Made by a program: the position numbers and the translations under genes
Notes under the pieces: model-generated
What the model saw: the letters and a program-made list of their open reading frames with translations, nothing else
Databases searched by the model: none
Told to the model about the DNA's origin: nothing
Assembly: GCF_001476815.1 (NCBI RefSeq)
Contig: NZ_LDSL01000104.1
Location: 1 to 42,115 of the forward strand
Source of the DNA: Pseudacidovorax intermedius
Lineage (GTDB): Bacteria; Pseudomonadota; Gammaproteobacteria; Burkholderiales; Burkholderiaceae_C
Direction: 5' to 3'
DNA: 42,115 nucleotides
Part shown: positions 38,101-42,115 of the stretch, one piece after another
Layout of the letters: each line of letters opens with the position of its first letter
How positions within the stretch are numbered: position 1 is the stretch's first letter

Positions 38101-41100
38101 GACAGCTGCGTGCCCGAGGCCTTGAAGCCATCGAGGCCCACGAAGGAAGCAGCGCCGGCGCTGGCCTGCAGCGTGCTCCACTGGCGCGGCGTGCCCTGGC
38201 CGGCGGCCAGGGTCTCGGTGGCCAGCGCGAGGGCCACGTCCACGTTCGACAGCGCGAAGCCCATGGCGCCATCGGTGCCGCCGCGCACGCCGGCAAAGGC
38301 GGACACGCCGTGCATGCCCACCGTCAGCAGGCGCACGGCCACGGCGCCGGATTCGTCCACGTTGGCGGTGGCGGCCCGGTCGGCCTTCTGCAGCGTGGCG
38401 TCGGACTGGCTCAGCGCGAAGCTGCCCGAGGCCTGCAGGAAGCCGAAGGCATCCAGCCGCAGCGTGCCGGCGGCGCGGGTCACGGCGCCGTCCTGGCCCT
38501 TCATGTCGAAGGCGATGGTGTGGCCGTTGCCGGTGTCGATCGCCAGCTGGGTCTTGCCGGCGCCGAAGTCGATCACCGACGCGCCGGCGGAGGCGCGGTT
38601 GATGTCCAGCCGCAGCGCCTCGGCGGCGAGTTCCAGGCCGGCCACGCCGGTGAAGGACGCCGAGCCGGCGGTCGCCTGCAGGGCCGTCCAGGTGCGGGCC
38701 GTCTGGCCGGCTGCCACCTTGTCGCTGGCCACGGCCAGCGCGAAATCCATGCCGGCCAGCTGCAGGCCGGCGGCCTGGGCCGTGCCGCCCGCCATGCCGG
38801 CGAAGGCGCGCACGTCGTGGCCGCCCAGGGTCAGCAGGTTCACGTCCACCGGACTGCCGCCGCTGGCGAGCACCACGGACGAGGTGGACTTGGAGAAAGC
38901 GAAATCGCCTTCGAGCTGCAGGAAGCCGAAGGCGTCGATGCTGAGGTGCCCCGAGGCGCGCAGCAGCGCCCCGTCGGCGCCGTGCATGCCGAAGGCGACG
39001 CTGCTGGCCGGCCCCGTGGGCACGCTGAGCGTGGTGCGCGCATAGTCGACCACGCTGGTGTCGCCCGCGGCGCGGTTGACCTGCACCGACAGCTTGCCGG
39101 CGCCCAGCACCAGGCCGTCGATGCCCACGAAGGAGGCGCTGTCGGCCGTGGCCTGCAGGCTGGTCCACTGGCGGGCGGTGGCGGTGCTGCCCTGGGGCAG
39201 CACTTCGCTGATGAGGGCCAGGCCCAGGTCCACGCCCGTCAGGCGCAGGCCCACCGGGTTGGCGCCCTGCCCGTTCACGCCCACGAAGGCCGAGATGCCG
39301 CGGCCGGCCAGGCTCAGCACGTCGACGTTGACGGCCGAGGCGGATTCGTCCGCCGGTGTGGCGGCCACGTCGGCCAGCAGCACCGTCTGGCTGCTCTTCT
39401 TGAGCGCGAAGTCGCCCTCGGCGCCGAAGAAGCCGAAGGCGTCCAGGTTCAGGTGGCCGGCCACCTGCAGCAGGGCGCCCTGGCGGCCGTCCATGTCGAG
39501 CGCGACGGCATCGGTGCCCAGGCCCAGGCGCAGGCCCTGCACCGCGTAGTCGACCACCGCATCGCCGGCGCGGCCGGCCTGGTTGACCGCCACGATCATG
39601 TCGCGGCCGGCCAGCGCCAGGCCGTCGATGCCGTGCAGGCTGGCGCCGGCCACGCGGGCCTGCACGCTGGTCCAGGTGCGCGTGGCGTCGTTGCGGTCGG
39701 CCAGCAGGGCGATACCCAGGTCCGCGCCCGACAGCGTCAGGCCGACCTCGTTGGCCTGGCCCTTGTTCACGCCGACGAAGGCGTTGGTGTTGGCCAGGCT
39801 CAGGTCCACCAGGCTGGCATCGACGGTGCTGCCGTCGGCCAGCACCACCGCGGCATTGCGCTTGTCGATGTTGACCTGGCCTTCGGCCCGCACGAAGCCG
39901 AAGAGGTTGAGCGCCAGGTTGCCATTGGCGCGCGTCTGCGCGCCCAGGCTGCCGTCCAGGTCCAGCGACACCGTGCCGCTGCCGGTGGCCACGCTGATGG
40001 CGTTGGCGCCGGCCAGGTTGGCCACCGCATCGCCCGCCTTGCCGGCGCGGTTGATGGTCACGCCCAGCTGGGTGCCGCTCACGCTGAGCCCGTTGCCCGC
40101 GCTGACCGACACGCTCGCGGCCGTGGCCTTGGCGGCCGTCCAGGTGCGGGTGGCGTCGCTGCGGTCGCTCATCAGCGCCAGCGCGAACTGCACGCCGGCC
40201 AGGTCCAGGTCCAGCGCGCTGCCGAGCAGGCCGGCCGAGGCGCTCACGTTGCTGGCGCCCACCGTGAGCATGTCCACGGCGATGGGGCTGCCACCGCTGG
40301 CCAGCTGCACGCTGCCCACGCTGCGGTGCAGCGCGAAGTCGCCGCTGGCGCGGAAGAAGCCGTCGATGTCCAGCAGGCCGCCGCGCACCGCGACTTCCTG
40401 CACGCCGGCCACCAGGCCGGCGCCGTAGGCATAGCTGGCGCTGCCCACCGTCACCGTCTGCGCGGCGAAGTCGCTGCCGGTGCTGTTCCAGCGCACGGCG
40501 GCGCTGGTGCCGCCCAGGGTGGCGGCGTCGCCCAGCGTGGCCTGCACGCTGCCCGAGGCCTCCAGCACGGTGCCGGACTGGCCCGCGGTCGTGACCACGC
40601 GCAGCGCCACCGACGCATCGCTCACGCCCACCTTGAAGCCGCCCGCCGCCAGCGACACCGACGCATGGCTGGCGATGACCTGCATCGCGCCGGTGGCCGT
40701 GTCCTTGCCGAAGGAGAAGTCGCCGCTGAGCACGAAGGCGCCCACCGTGGCGCTCAGGCCCTGGATGTCCACCACCGGCGTGCTGCCGGCGGCCATGCTG
40801 CCGAAGGTGTAGCTGAAGCCGCGGAAGTCCAGCTTGACGCCCGTGAGGTCGCCCGCCTGCTGGTTGAAGTGCAGCGTGGCCGAAGCCGCCGAGGCGTTGG
40901 CGAAGTCCCCGCCGTTGACGTAGGCGCCGCCCGAGGCCTCCAGCGCGATCTTGCCGCTCGTGTCCACCGACAGGGCGAAGGCCCCATGGTCGATGCCCAC
41001 CGACATGCCGCCACCGGCCATGCGCGCCGACACGTCGTGGCCCGCCGCCACGAACTGGTTGCCCGCCATCGCAAAGCCGAAGTCGCCCGAGACGGTGATG

Positions 41101-42115
41101 TCGTTGAACACCGTCAGCGTGCCCTGGTGCGCCGACAGCGTGACCCGCGTGACGTCCGTGGCCGGCGCGTCCAGCGTGAACGTGGGCGCATTGCTCGCAC
41201 CGCCGAAGCTCAGAGGATGGGCGCTCAGGTCCGGGCTGCTGGCGCTCGCGCCCGGGCCCACGCCCACCGCGAAGTCCAGCGTCAGCTGGTTGGCCGTCAG
41301 CGACAGCCCGCTCGTGCCCTGCAGCGTCAGGCCCGTCACCGTGCCCTCGCCCAGCACCCAGCCCGAGTCGGCCCGGCTCGCATCGGCGATGTAGGCGATG
41401 CCGATGTCCGCATCCGAGAACGCGATGCCCGGCCTGGCCGCGTCCAGCGAGCCCAGCACGCCGCTGCCGTCGTGCAGGCCCAGCAGCAGGATGTCGTGCG
41501 CGCGCCCTGCCCCGTCGCCCAGGTCGGCGTCGGCCATGTAGCCCAGACTGAAGTTGCCCGACAGGTGCAGCCCCTGGCCCAGGTCCAGCGCCGTGGCGCC
41601 GAAGTTCAGCGGGCCGCTGGACTGGAAGTAGCCGGCGTTGATCAGCTGGCCCACGCCGTCCTTGATGGTGCCCGTGAGGCCAGTGGGCGTGGCGCTGTCG
41701 ATGGCACCGATCAGCAGCCCCGCGGTGGCGTTGAGCTTGTGGGCCGTGAGCACCACCGCGCCAGCGGTGTTGGTGTCGCCCGTCTGTTTGATCTCGAAGT
41801 AGTAGGTGTCGCTGCCGGCGGACTGCACGAAGCCCTGGCTGCTCGAGAAGTGGCCCGAGACGCTGCCATAGGTCATGAAGGTGAACTGCTGGCCGTCGGT
41901 GGGCTTGAAGCCGTCGATCAGGCTCAGGGCCAGCTTGCCGTCCAGGGTGGCGTTGCCCGAGACGTTGATCTGGTCGTAGTGGCCGGCGCCGGTGCCGGCG
42001 CTGCTGCCGCCCAGCTCGATCTGCAGCGTGCCGCCGGCGCTCTGGGTATAGCTGCTGACGTTGTCCACGCCCGGCGAATGGCCGGGGCTGACCACGCCGG
42101 TGTTGAGCACCGCCA
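1..42115 (-). CDS. Giant multidomain repeat adhesin-like protein, partial at both ends
   Basis: One reading frame is open across the entire window: 14,037 complete codons (3 to 42,113), no stop seen, first visible residues AVLNTGVVSPGHSPG, last visible residues SLANIQSGL. Neither start codon, ribosome binding site nor stop codon is present, so the gene is longer than 42 kb. The translation is a mosaic of all-beta repeat modules, an internal RTX block, EF-hand-like loops, a beta-gamma-crystallin-like domain and filamentous-haemagglutinin-like beta-helices, and I met no cysteine codon. Such features are typical of giant secreted adhesins of Gram-negative bacteria exported by type I or two-partner systems; the location is inferred to be extracellular or cell surface. 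No catalytic motif was recognised. No neighbouring gene is visible, so operon context and regulation are unknown. The single-gene reading is very secure because the meaningful protein repeats stay in the same frame from end to end; the adhesin role is a family-level inference. Confidence 0.95.
2140..4640 (-). repeat. About eight beta-sandwich-like repeats of 75-120 residues
   Basis: Visible residues about 12,492-13,325. Each copy has a T-Y/F-x-V-x-V-N/D-G-x-x-Y/F-x-V hairpin (VFSVLVNGHRYSVTAG, SYSVVLNGHEYAVHLG, KWHVVIAGESYEGTG, RYAVTIDGKTFEVIA, RYVLTVDQTRVSYVA, TYTVNVGGANYSYTAV, EYTVTVNGRTYGVTVG, DYTVQVGLNTYSVKVG). It is followed by a helix-like L-x-x-A/L segment and a strand pair ending L-x-L-T/V-A. 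Similar hairpin-helix-strand repeats occur in large cell-surface proteins of proteobacteria. The block is inserted between two beta-helices, entered at LLEAGGAISNFAMHTV and left at KSGDYILIVPQRAPGNASL. I cannot give a confident family name. Confidence 0.75.
4640..7785 (-). other. Filamentous-haemagglutinin-like beta-helix, part 2
   Basis: About 1,050 residues of FHA-type rungs: ATVAIDARGAVRVSGIVAA, SLTLADSGTLAATGSHG, DVNLGGVVAASDSSAH, SLTATSVVTRGTSDRNDI, HLELIAGQDVNLTPVV, DITLTAARN-like strands and NLLLREVRNFAPGHDISL. Coil length is about 20-25 residues with Gly/Asn/Asp at turns. One short non-rung segment, ELYRFFDAPEWMEYRAGQY (about 5.87-5.94 kb), is rich in aromatic and charged residues and may be a loop projecting from the helix. 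No catalytic motif seen. Confidence 0.7.
7785..7925 (-). other. Val/Thr-rich linker B
   Basis: About 47 residues: DDFDYRPVYQTTTKEVMV, then TKLENVTVWKSVPIIQQV and TQLVTEASSQTI. The opening Y-Q-T-x-T-K-x-V-x-V matches linker A (YQTVTKTVDV). After it, FHA-like rungs resume with SYTGASLEGATVAIDARG. A preceding stretch (FEQFVDYMYQWTAKTQEIT, RVQLKYQLATIAK) is helix-like and possibly a short coiled segment. Confidence 0.55.
8030..8275 (-). other. Beta-gamma-crystallin-like domain (two Greek-key motifs)
   Basis: Two consecutive motifs are visible. The first reads WANYVGASLELRGNDPW, then SSRRDDWNDDAQAVRF; the second reads YAVRLYQHINYGGW, then GSTPNLGGVNDESSSAF. Y/W-x-x-G-x-S/K plus a closing W/V-N-D-x-x-S/A-S/A is the signature of microbial beta-gamma-crystallins, whose N/D-N/D-x-x-S/T-S box binds calcium; the second motif has NDESSS, while the first, NDDAQA, lacks the Ser. 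Length (about 80 residues) fits one two-motif domain. In secreted bacterial proteins such domains act as calcium-stabilised folds or surface-binding modules. The assignment rests on motif order, not on a search. Confidence 0.75.
8275..8960 (-). other. Aromatic-rich region of unknown fold
   Basis: About 230 residues with unusual amounts of Trp, Tyr, Phe, Asn and Asp for this protein: TAWTPDWANNAKKVFYVDV, NWRDKYVYMPVGSQEDIL, VSSVWTGSRTSFDWSQASVD, NTGSRIFTSMADGH, AYDPNWSWNDSD. It includes DYDGDAGRW, a possible Asp-rich turn. No rung pattern and no family that I recognise. It runs straight into the beta-gamma-crystallin-like domain, and the composition suggests an exposed globular or carbohydrate-contacting part, which is inference. 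Confidence 0.5.
8960..9300 (-). repeat. Ninth, degenerate Tyr/Trp repeat
   Basis: About 110 residues recall the eight-copy repeat of 13.2-14.8 kb: GYYNPN, then FFIEGIDYFN, a longer charged insert (EKDAAIAARQPN), VVVWTNAGNE, then FSQLSDAQRWAVLNTLGY with Phe at 9,057-9,059, and NFTYDGAQEW. The helix motif F-x-x-L-x-x-x-Q-x-x-V-L-x-x-L-G-Y is intact. This places an isolated copy more than 3.8 kb from the main cluster, separated by a complete beta-helix. Confidence 0.7.
9296..9480 (-). other. Val/Thr-rich linker A
   Basis: About 60 residues open with VTTYQTVTKTVDVVTGYQ, followed by VQVPVVTWVPTVITEQV and VGSTYHTMNVTLSQTG. It is almost pure beta-branched residues with no Gly-rich rungs, marking the exit from the beta-helix. 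A clearly similar stretch occurs at 7,785-7,925, so the two bracket the aromatic-rich island. Confidence 0.55.
9480..13190 (-). other. Filamentous-haemagglutinin-like beta-helix, part 1
   Basis: About 1,240 residues of repeating rungs typical of FHA-like exoproteins: a strand, a turn with Gly/Asn/Ser and another strand, for example VELHGAIVAGGTIGAQGV, VTIAGSILSGATM, NIAIYGSPVAANAAG, HVTIESTSGDVVVQRNIEA and GTITISNKGVVQAKGGLSI. Recurrent words A-G-x-x-I/V-x-V/L, x-D-x-x-L-x-A and G-x-I-x-I-x-A define coils of about 20-25 residues. FHA-like beta-helices form long needle-like shafts in two-partner-secreted adhesins; the N-terminal TPS domain that would prove that route is outside the window. One small non-helical domain interrupts it near 11.56-11.93 kb. 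Confidence 0.75.
11560..11930 (-). other. Small inserted domain within the beta-helix
   Basis: About 120 residues interrupt the beta-helix: TQELVAADFMQYASGRIT, then FTLSVQDGSRTVSQVVRLA, then TTGNTGIAGLAADLQAAID, then VRLADGHLMLTSGAYRFAI and LLGFTQVDGG. The order strand-DG-strand, Asn-Thr, helix L-x-x-D-L-Q-A-A-I, then L-x-D-G-x-L-x-L-T-S resembles the general design of flagellar hook-IN-type and related adhesin domains. The resemblance is by eye only. The beta-helix rungs resume immediately afterwards (SARGSVVNLG). Confidence 0.5.
13190..14786 (-). repeat. Eight Tyr/Trp-containing repeats of about 65 residues
   Basis: Eight head-to-tail copies begin near 14,786, 14,594, 14,387, 14,237, 14,039, 13,838, 13,646 and 13,455; lengths run from 50 to 69 residues. 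Each starts with a helix-like segment F-x-x-L-x-x-x-Q-x-x-V-V-x-x-L-G-Y (for example FEQLGIEQQNAVLAQLGY), then V-F/Y-Y-N-A, then F-x-x-G-x-D-Y-x-N-A-D-I-x-W-G and a Pro/Ala turn. The third copy is the shortest and lacks the Y-x-N-x-x-I-x-W-G part. The last copy runs into VVYAYDANNDGAVDEI, which carries another D-x-N-x-D-G calcium-like loop (13,203-13,229). The mixed helix/strand pattern contrasts with the all-beta surroundings. I do not recognise a named family; a ligand-binding or fibre-decorating role is speculation. Confidence 0.85.
13203..13229 (-). other. Calcium-like DxNxDG loop after the Tyr/Trp repeats
   Basis: DANNDGAVD follows KYVVYAY and precedes EIRVLEPHP. Ligand-type residues sit at positions 1, 3, 5 and 9, as in FG-GAP/EF-hand-like loops. 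It lies at the border between the Tyr/Trp repeats and the next beta-helix. Confidence 0.55.
14787..16540 (-). other. Beta-helix module following the RTX block
   Basis: About 585 residues. It begins with a strand block (DYDRLVLSAF, ALDRIEVTD) right after the RTX repeats, then short rungs such as VRELDGLSIVADG, NGLIDIQLATHEAALTLASG and SIAIVADDVDF. A distinctive stretch YLELGMRDLSALKDGFSGI then ITIGHRAAGVAMYVGD follows. After that come regular rungs: LIADRIDIVGDVQ, LLVSGWLTADTLVDVRVAG, GQVLMAGSGSVVMAASVQAL. The L-x-L-G/L-x-x-G-F-x-G-I-x-I-G motif is, from memory, common in giant RTX-containing bacterial proteins of the LEPR-XLL class, but that is not verifiable here. The fold is inferred to be a right-handed beta-helix. 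Confidence 0.55.
16540..16900 (-). repeat. Internal RTX-type calcium-binding nonapeptide block
   Basis: About 120 residues contain a run of Gly-Asp/Asn nonapeptides: GGRGNDSIYV, GGEGNDSFVI, GGAGNDQFA, GGAGNDRFV, GGDGADIVD, GGGNDVIYV, then the weaker GAGTNN and GTGNNTIYV. The G-G-x-G-x-D-x-U-x consensus is that of RTX proteins, where pairs of nonapeptides bind calcium and fold as a parallel beta-roll after type I secretion. In ordinary RTX toxins this block sits near the C-terminus just before the secretion signal; here at least 5,500 more residues follow, so it is an internal folding module and does not mark the end of the protein. Confidence 0.9.
16900..19060 (-). other. Amphipathic beta-rich region without unit signature
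   Basis: About 720 residues (visible 7,685-8,405) after the last array unit. The text is continuous alternating hydrophobic/polar strands, for example KFLLQINTTATQQEV, DLLIDARGVQAAMDMTMEL, FALNLHTNVELGAGPVTI, SLDFEIDLGLFSIDFTLAG and GITLSGSFKWSW. The L-T-I-G-G, W-T-x-L-Q-A and V-x-x-Y landmarks are lost. Long runs of two-residue periodicity suggest an extended antiparallel sheet or a beta-solenoid-like rod. It ends with QVGDTLYLNMGDTSNRYG and leads directly into the RTX block. I do not recognise a family; a superficial resemblance to strand-rich lipid-bridge proteins is not evidence of that function. Confidence 0.55.
19062..19097 (-). other. EF-hand/dockerin-like calcium loop
   Basis: DSDNDGRITPKD follows FVGYGGYWR. 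It fits D-x-D-x-D/N-G-x-I-x-x-x-D with the central glycine and hydrophobic position 8 conserved. Confidence 0.75.
19689..19730 (-). other. Asp/Asn-rich loop, probable calcium site
   Basis: DSATDNNDRIDNND follows FAGVGGPYRY. The D-N-N-D-R-I-D-N-N-D core resembles a slightly lengthened EF-hand loop; it lacks the usual glycine at position 6, so binding is less sure than for its relatives. Confidence 0.5.
21759..21794 (-). other. EF-hand/dockerin-like calcium loop
   Basis: DTNGDGKINSAD follows FVGVNKPFVR. This is a textbook dockerin/EF-hand loop (D-x-N-x-D-G-x-I-x-x-x-D), the clearest of the series, again placed just after the F-V-G-V strand of its unit. Confidence 0.8.
22929..22955 (-). other. 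Calcium-binding-like DxNxDG loop
   Basis: DTNGDGVSD follows FVGAGPYFI, the same position within its unit as the loop at 24.1 kb. Ligand positions 1, 3, 5 and 9 are Asp, Asn, Asp and Asp. Confidence 0.65.
24102..24137 (-). other. EF-hand/dockerin-like calcium loop
   Basis: The residues DANHNGIRDAGE follow FAGLGPYFI. D-x-N-x-N-G-x-x-D-x-x-E matches the 12-residue calcium-binding loop, with oxygen ligands at positions 1, 3, 5, 9 and 12. Binding is inferred from the motif. Confidence 0.65.
26206..33712 (-). repeat. Homogeneous core: 15 tandem 167/165-residue units
   Basis: Using the L-T-I-G-G strand as a phase marker (positions 33,703; 33,202; 32,701; 32,200; 31,705; 31,210; 30,709; 30,208; 29,707; 29,206; 28,705; 28,204; 27,703; 27,202; 26,701; 26,206), there are 15 units: twelve of 501 bases and three of 495. 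Consensus landmarks in order: VLTIGGTGINAFIGANGG, QSNAVGLSLTNAQFGLALM, PARTWTSLQATATSAQIVG, LTLSAGSIDIAVNKAGTAGD, VVEYTGANKTSLSVATGTG, LSLDGSKGSLTRASGNL, TLDVFGFAQLSGSFAFEKSS, then either ANTAHEQVTAD-like (501) or SDASNVTVD/SDRSTATVD-like (495) endings. Protein identity between units is very high while many third codon positions differ. The units are in direct head-to-tail order with no spacer. An all-beta extended stalk is the likely structure; function is inferred as a length-giving part of an adhesin. Copy number could be misassembled. Confidence 0.95.
33712..35410 (-). repeat. Diverged tandem units after the insertion
   Basis: This stretch holds the second half of the interrupted unit followed by three complete units, with L-x-x-G markers at about 35,173, 34,699 and 34,204, spacings 474, 495 and 501 bases. 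The framework is that of the array: G-F-F-Q-V-S-G-G-F-A-L, then A-F-V/A-G-V, then F-G-L-A-L, then R-x-W-T-x-L, then V-D-Y. Similarity to the core consensus rises unit by unit: the unit beginning at 34,204 already has TRAWTSLQA, NGLTLSAGS and VVEYSGANKT, followed by the core ending. This makes a graded transition rather than a sharp boundary into the homogeneous core. Confidence 0.85.
35410..37130 (-). other. Five-domain insertion inside a repeat unit
   Basis: About 570 residues (visible 1,662-2,235) separate the VVNINRG strand of one array unit (near 37,125) from its expected continuation HALVIDYAA (near 35,400). The insertion consists of about five related beta-domains of 95-125 residues. 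They share a starting E-V-Q/K or E-A-Q motif (SEVKQIVIE, GEVQQIVFD, GEVQRVAID, AEAQRVVFD), a G-S/G-F/Y-T/I-L strand, an alpha-like A-L/N segment (for example INAALDAAIN), and a closing F-G/S-G-x-L-A-G-x-D/S-V motif. Similar E-V-Q...F-x-G-x-L-A-G modules are known as tandem repeats in very large bacterial surface proteins. It is in frame with no stop, and I saw no transposase sequence or inverted repeats, so it behaves as a protein-domain insertion rather than a mobile element. Confidence 0.8.
37130..41790 (-). repeat. Diverged all-beta tandem units, N-terminal flank
   Basis: Roughly ten tandem units of about 155-168 residues (visible residues about 108-1,662). Each contains the same ordered landmarks: a strand ending L-T-V/L-G-G/A, then F-A/V-G-V, then G-L-x-L-x-x-x-D-F-x-L-A-L, then R-x-W-T-x-L-Q-A, then F-V-G-x-D-G-L, then V-x-I-N-R-A, a V-V-D-Y or V-I-D-F strand, V-A-T-G, and finally G-x-L-x-L-D-x-F-G-F-x-x-x-S-G-D-F-A-F. 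The strand markers (L-T-x-G-G) fall near 40,262, 39,797, 39,310, 38,821, 38,318, 37,837 and 37,345, with about three more distorted units before 40,340. Units share the framework but little exact sequence, unlike the homogeneous core further on. Alternating hydrophobic residues indicate an all-beta fold; I cannot assign a named family. The last unit of this block is interrupted by an insertion. Confidence 0.8.
41790..42115 (-). other. Autotransporter-passenger-like beta-helix segment
   Basis: About the first 108 visible residues read GVVSPGHSPGVDNV, then a Gln-Ser/Gly-Gly stretch (TQSAGGTLQIELGG), then DQINVSGNATLDGKLALSL, then FMTYGSVSGHF. The order (PGxSPG, amphipathic strand ending in IELGG, D-x-I/L-x-V-x-G-x-A-x-L-x-G, closing G-x-F) is the classic rung pattern seen at the end of beta-helical passenger domains of autotransporters and related large adhesins. 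In those families it caps a longer right-handed beta-helix, so more beta-helix probably lies upstream of the window. Here it is followed directly by the unit array rather than by an outer-membrane beta-barrel, which argues against a classical autotransporter at this point. Confidence 0.7.

Noticed and set aside
8479-39168. Long minus-strand frames in another register (for example 8,479-14,301, 16,807-23,889 and 35,443-39,168)
   Set aside because: They are frame-shifted shadows rich in Arg, Gly, Pro and His with no recognisable motif, while the chosen frame gives coherent repeats and domains throughout.
1-42115. Several separate adjacent genes with internal starts
   Set aside because: No stop codon breaks the frame, no intergenic spacer or convincing ribosome binding site is present, and internal Met residues fall within domains.
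1-42115. Promoters, terminators, tRNA, rRNA or regulatory RNA
   Set aside because: The sequence is entirely coding and GC-rich. Hairpins or box-like words occur only by chance within codons and none has the context of a functional site.

Overview
The whole 42,115-base window lies inside one protein-coding gene on the minus strand, open at both edges. Reading minus-strand codons whose lowest base is at a position divisible by three, I found no stop between position 42,113 and position 3. That is 14,037 consecutive codons, roughly 1.4 MDa, with neither the true start nor the true stop in view. There is no intergenic gap, RNA gene, mobile element, promoter or terminator that I can support. The base composition is very GC-rich with strongly G/C-biased third positions, and the protein is rich in Gly, Ala, Ser, Thr, Val and Asp. 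I met no cysteine codon while reading it. This suggests a high-GC proteobacterium, perhaps a Burkholderiales relative; that placement is inference from composition and protein style only.

The product looks like a giant secreted or surface-exposed adhesin-type protein. In the order it is translated (high to low coordinates) I see: (1) an autotransporter-passenger-like beta-helix end with a PGHSPG motif (42.1-41.8 kb); (2) a tandem array of about 40 related all-beta units of about 155-200 residues running from 41.8 to 19 kb. Its middle (33.7-26.2 kb) is 15 nearly identical units of 167 or 165 residues, flanked on both sides by progressively diverged units; (3) within one diverged unit, an insertion of about 570 residues made of five different beta-domains (37.1-35.4 kb); (4) in the late diverged units, Asp/Asn-rich EF-hand/dockerin-like calcium loops at one recurrent position; (5) an amphipathic beta-rich stretch without the unit signature (19.1-16.9 kb); (6) an internal RTX-type Gly-Asp nonapeptide block (16.9-16.5 kb).

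The second half continues with: (7) a beta-helix module (16.5-14.8 kb); (8) eight copies of a Tyr/Trp-containing repeat of about 65 residues that I cannot assign to a named family (14.8-13.2 kb); (9) a filamentous-haemagglutinin-like beta-helix with one inserted small domain (13.2-9.5 kb); (10) an aromatic-rich island bracketed by two similar Val/Thr linkers, containing a ninth degenerate Tyr/Trp repeat and a likely beta-gamma-crystallin domain (9.5-7.8 kb); (11) more beta-helix (7.8-4.6 kb); (12) about eight beta-sandwich-like repeats (4.6-2.1 kb); (13) beta-helix again to the window edge.

Putting this together (inference): a calcium-stiffened giant fibre exported by a type I or two-partner-type route, used for adhesion, biofilm or predation-like contact. 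The secretion signals, export genes and regulators would all lie outside this window, so export route and function cannot be decided here. Very large Gram-negative proteins of mixed RTX/FHA style, including those NCBI names LEPR-XLL domain proteins, are the closest class I can suggest; the defining N-terminus is not in view.
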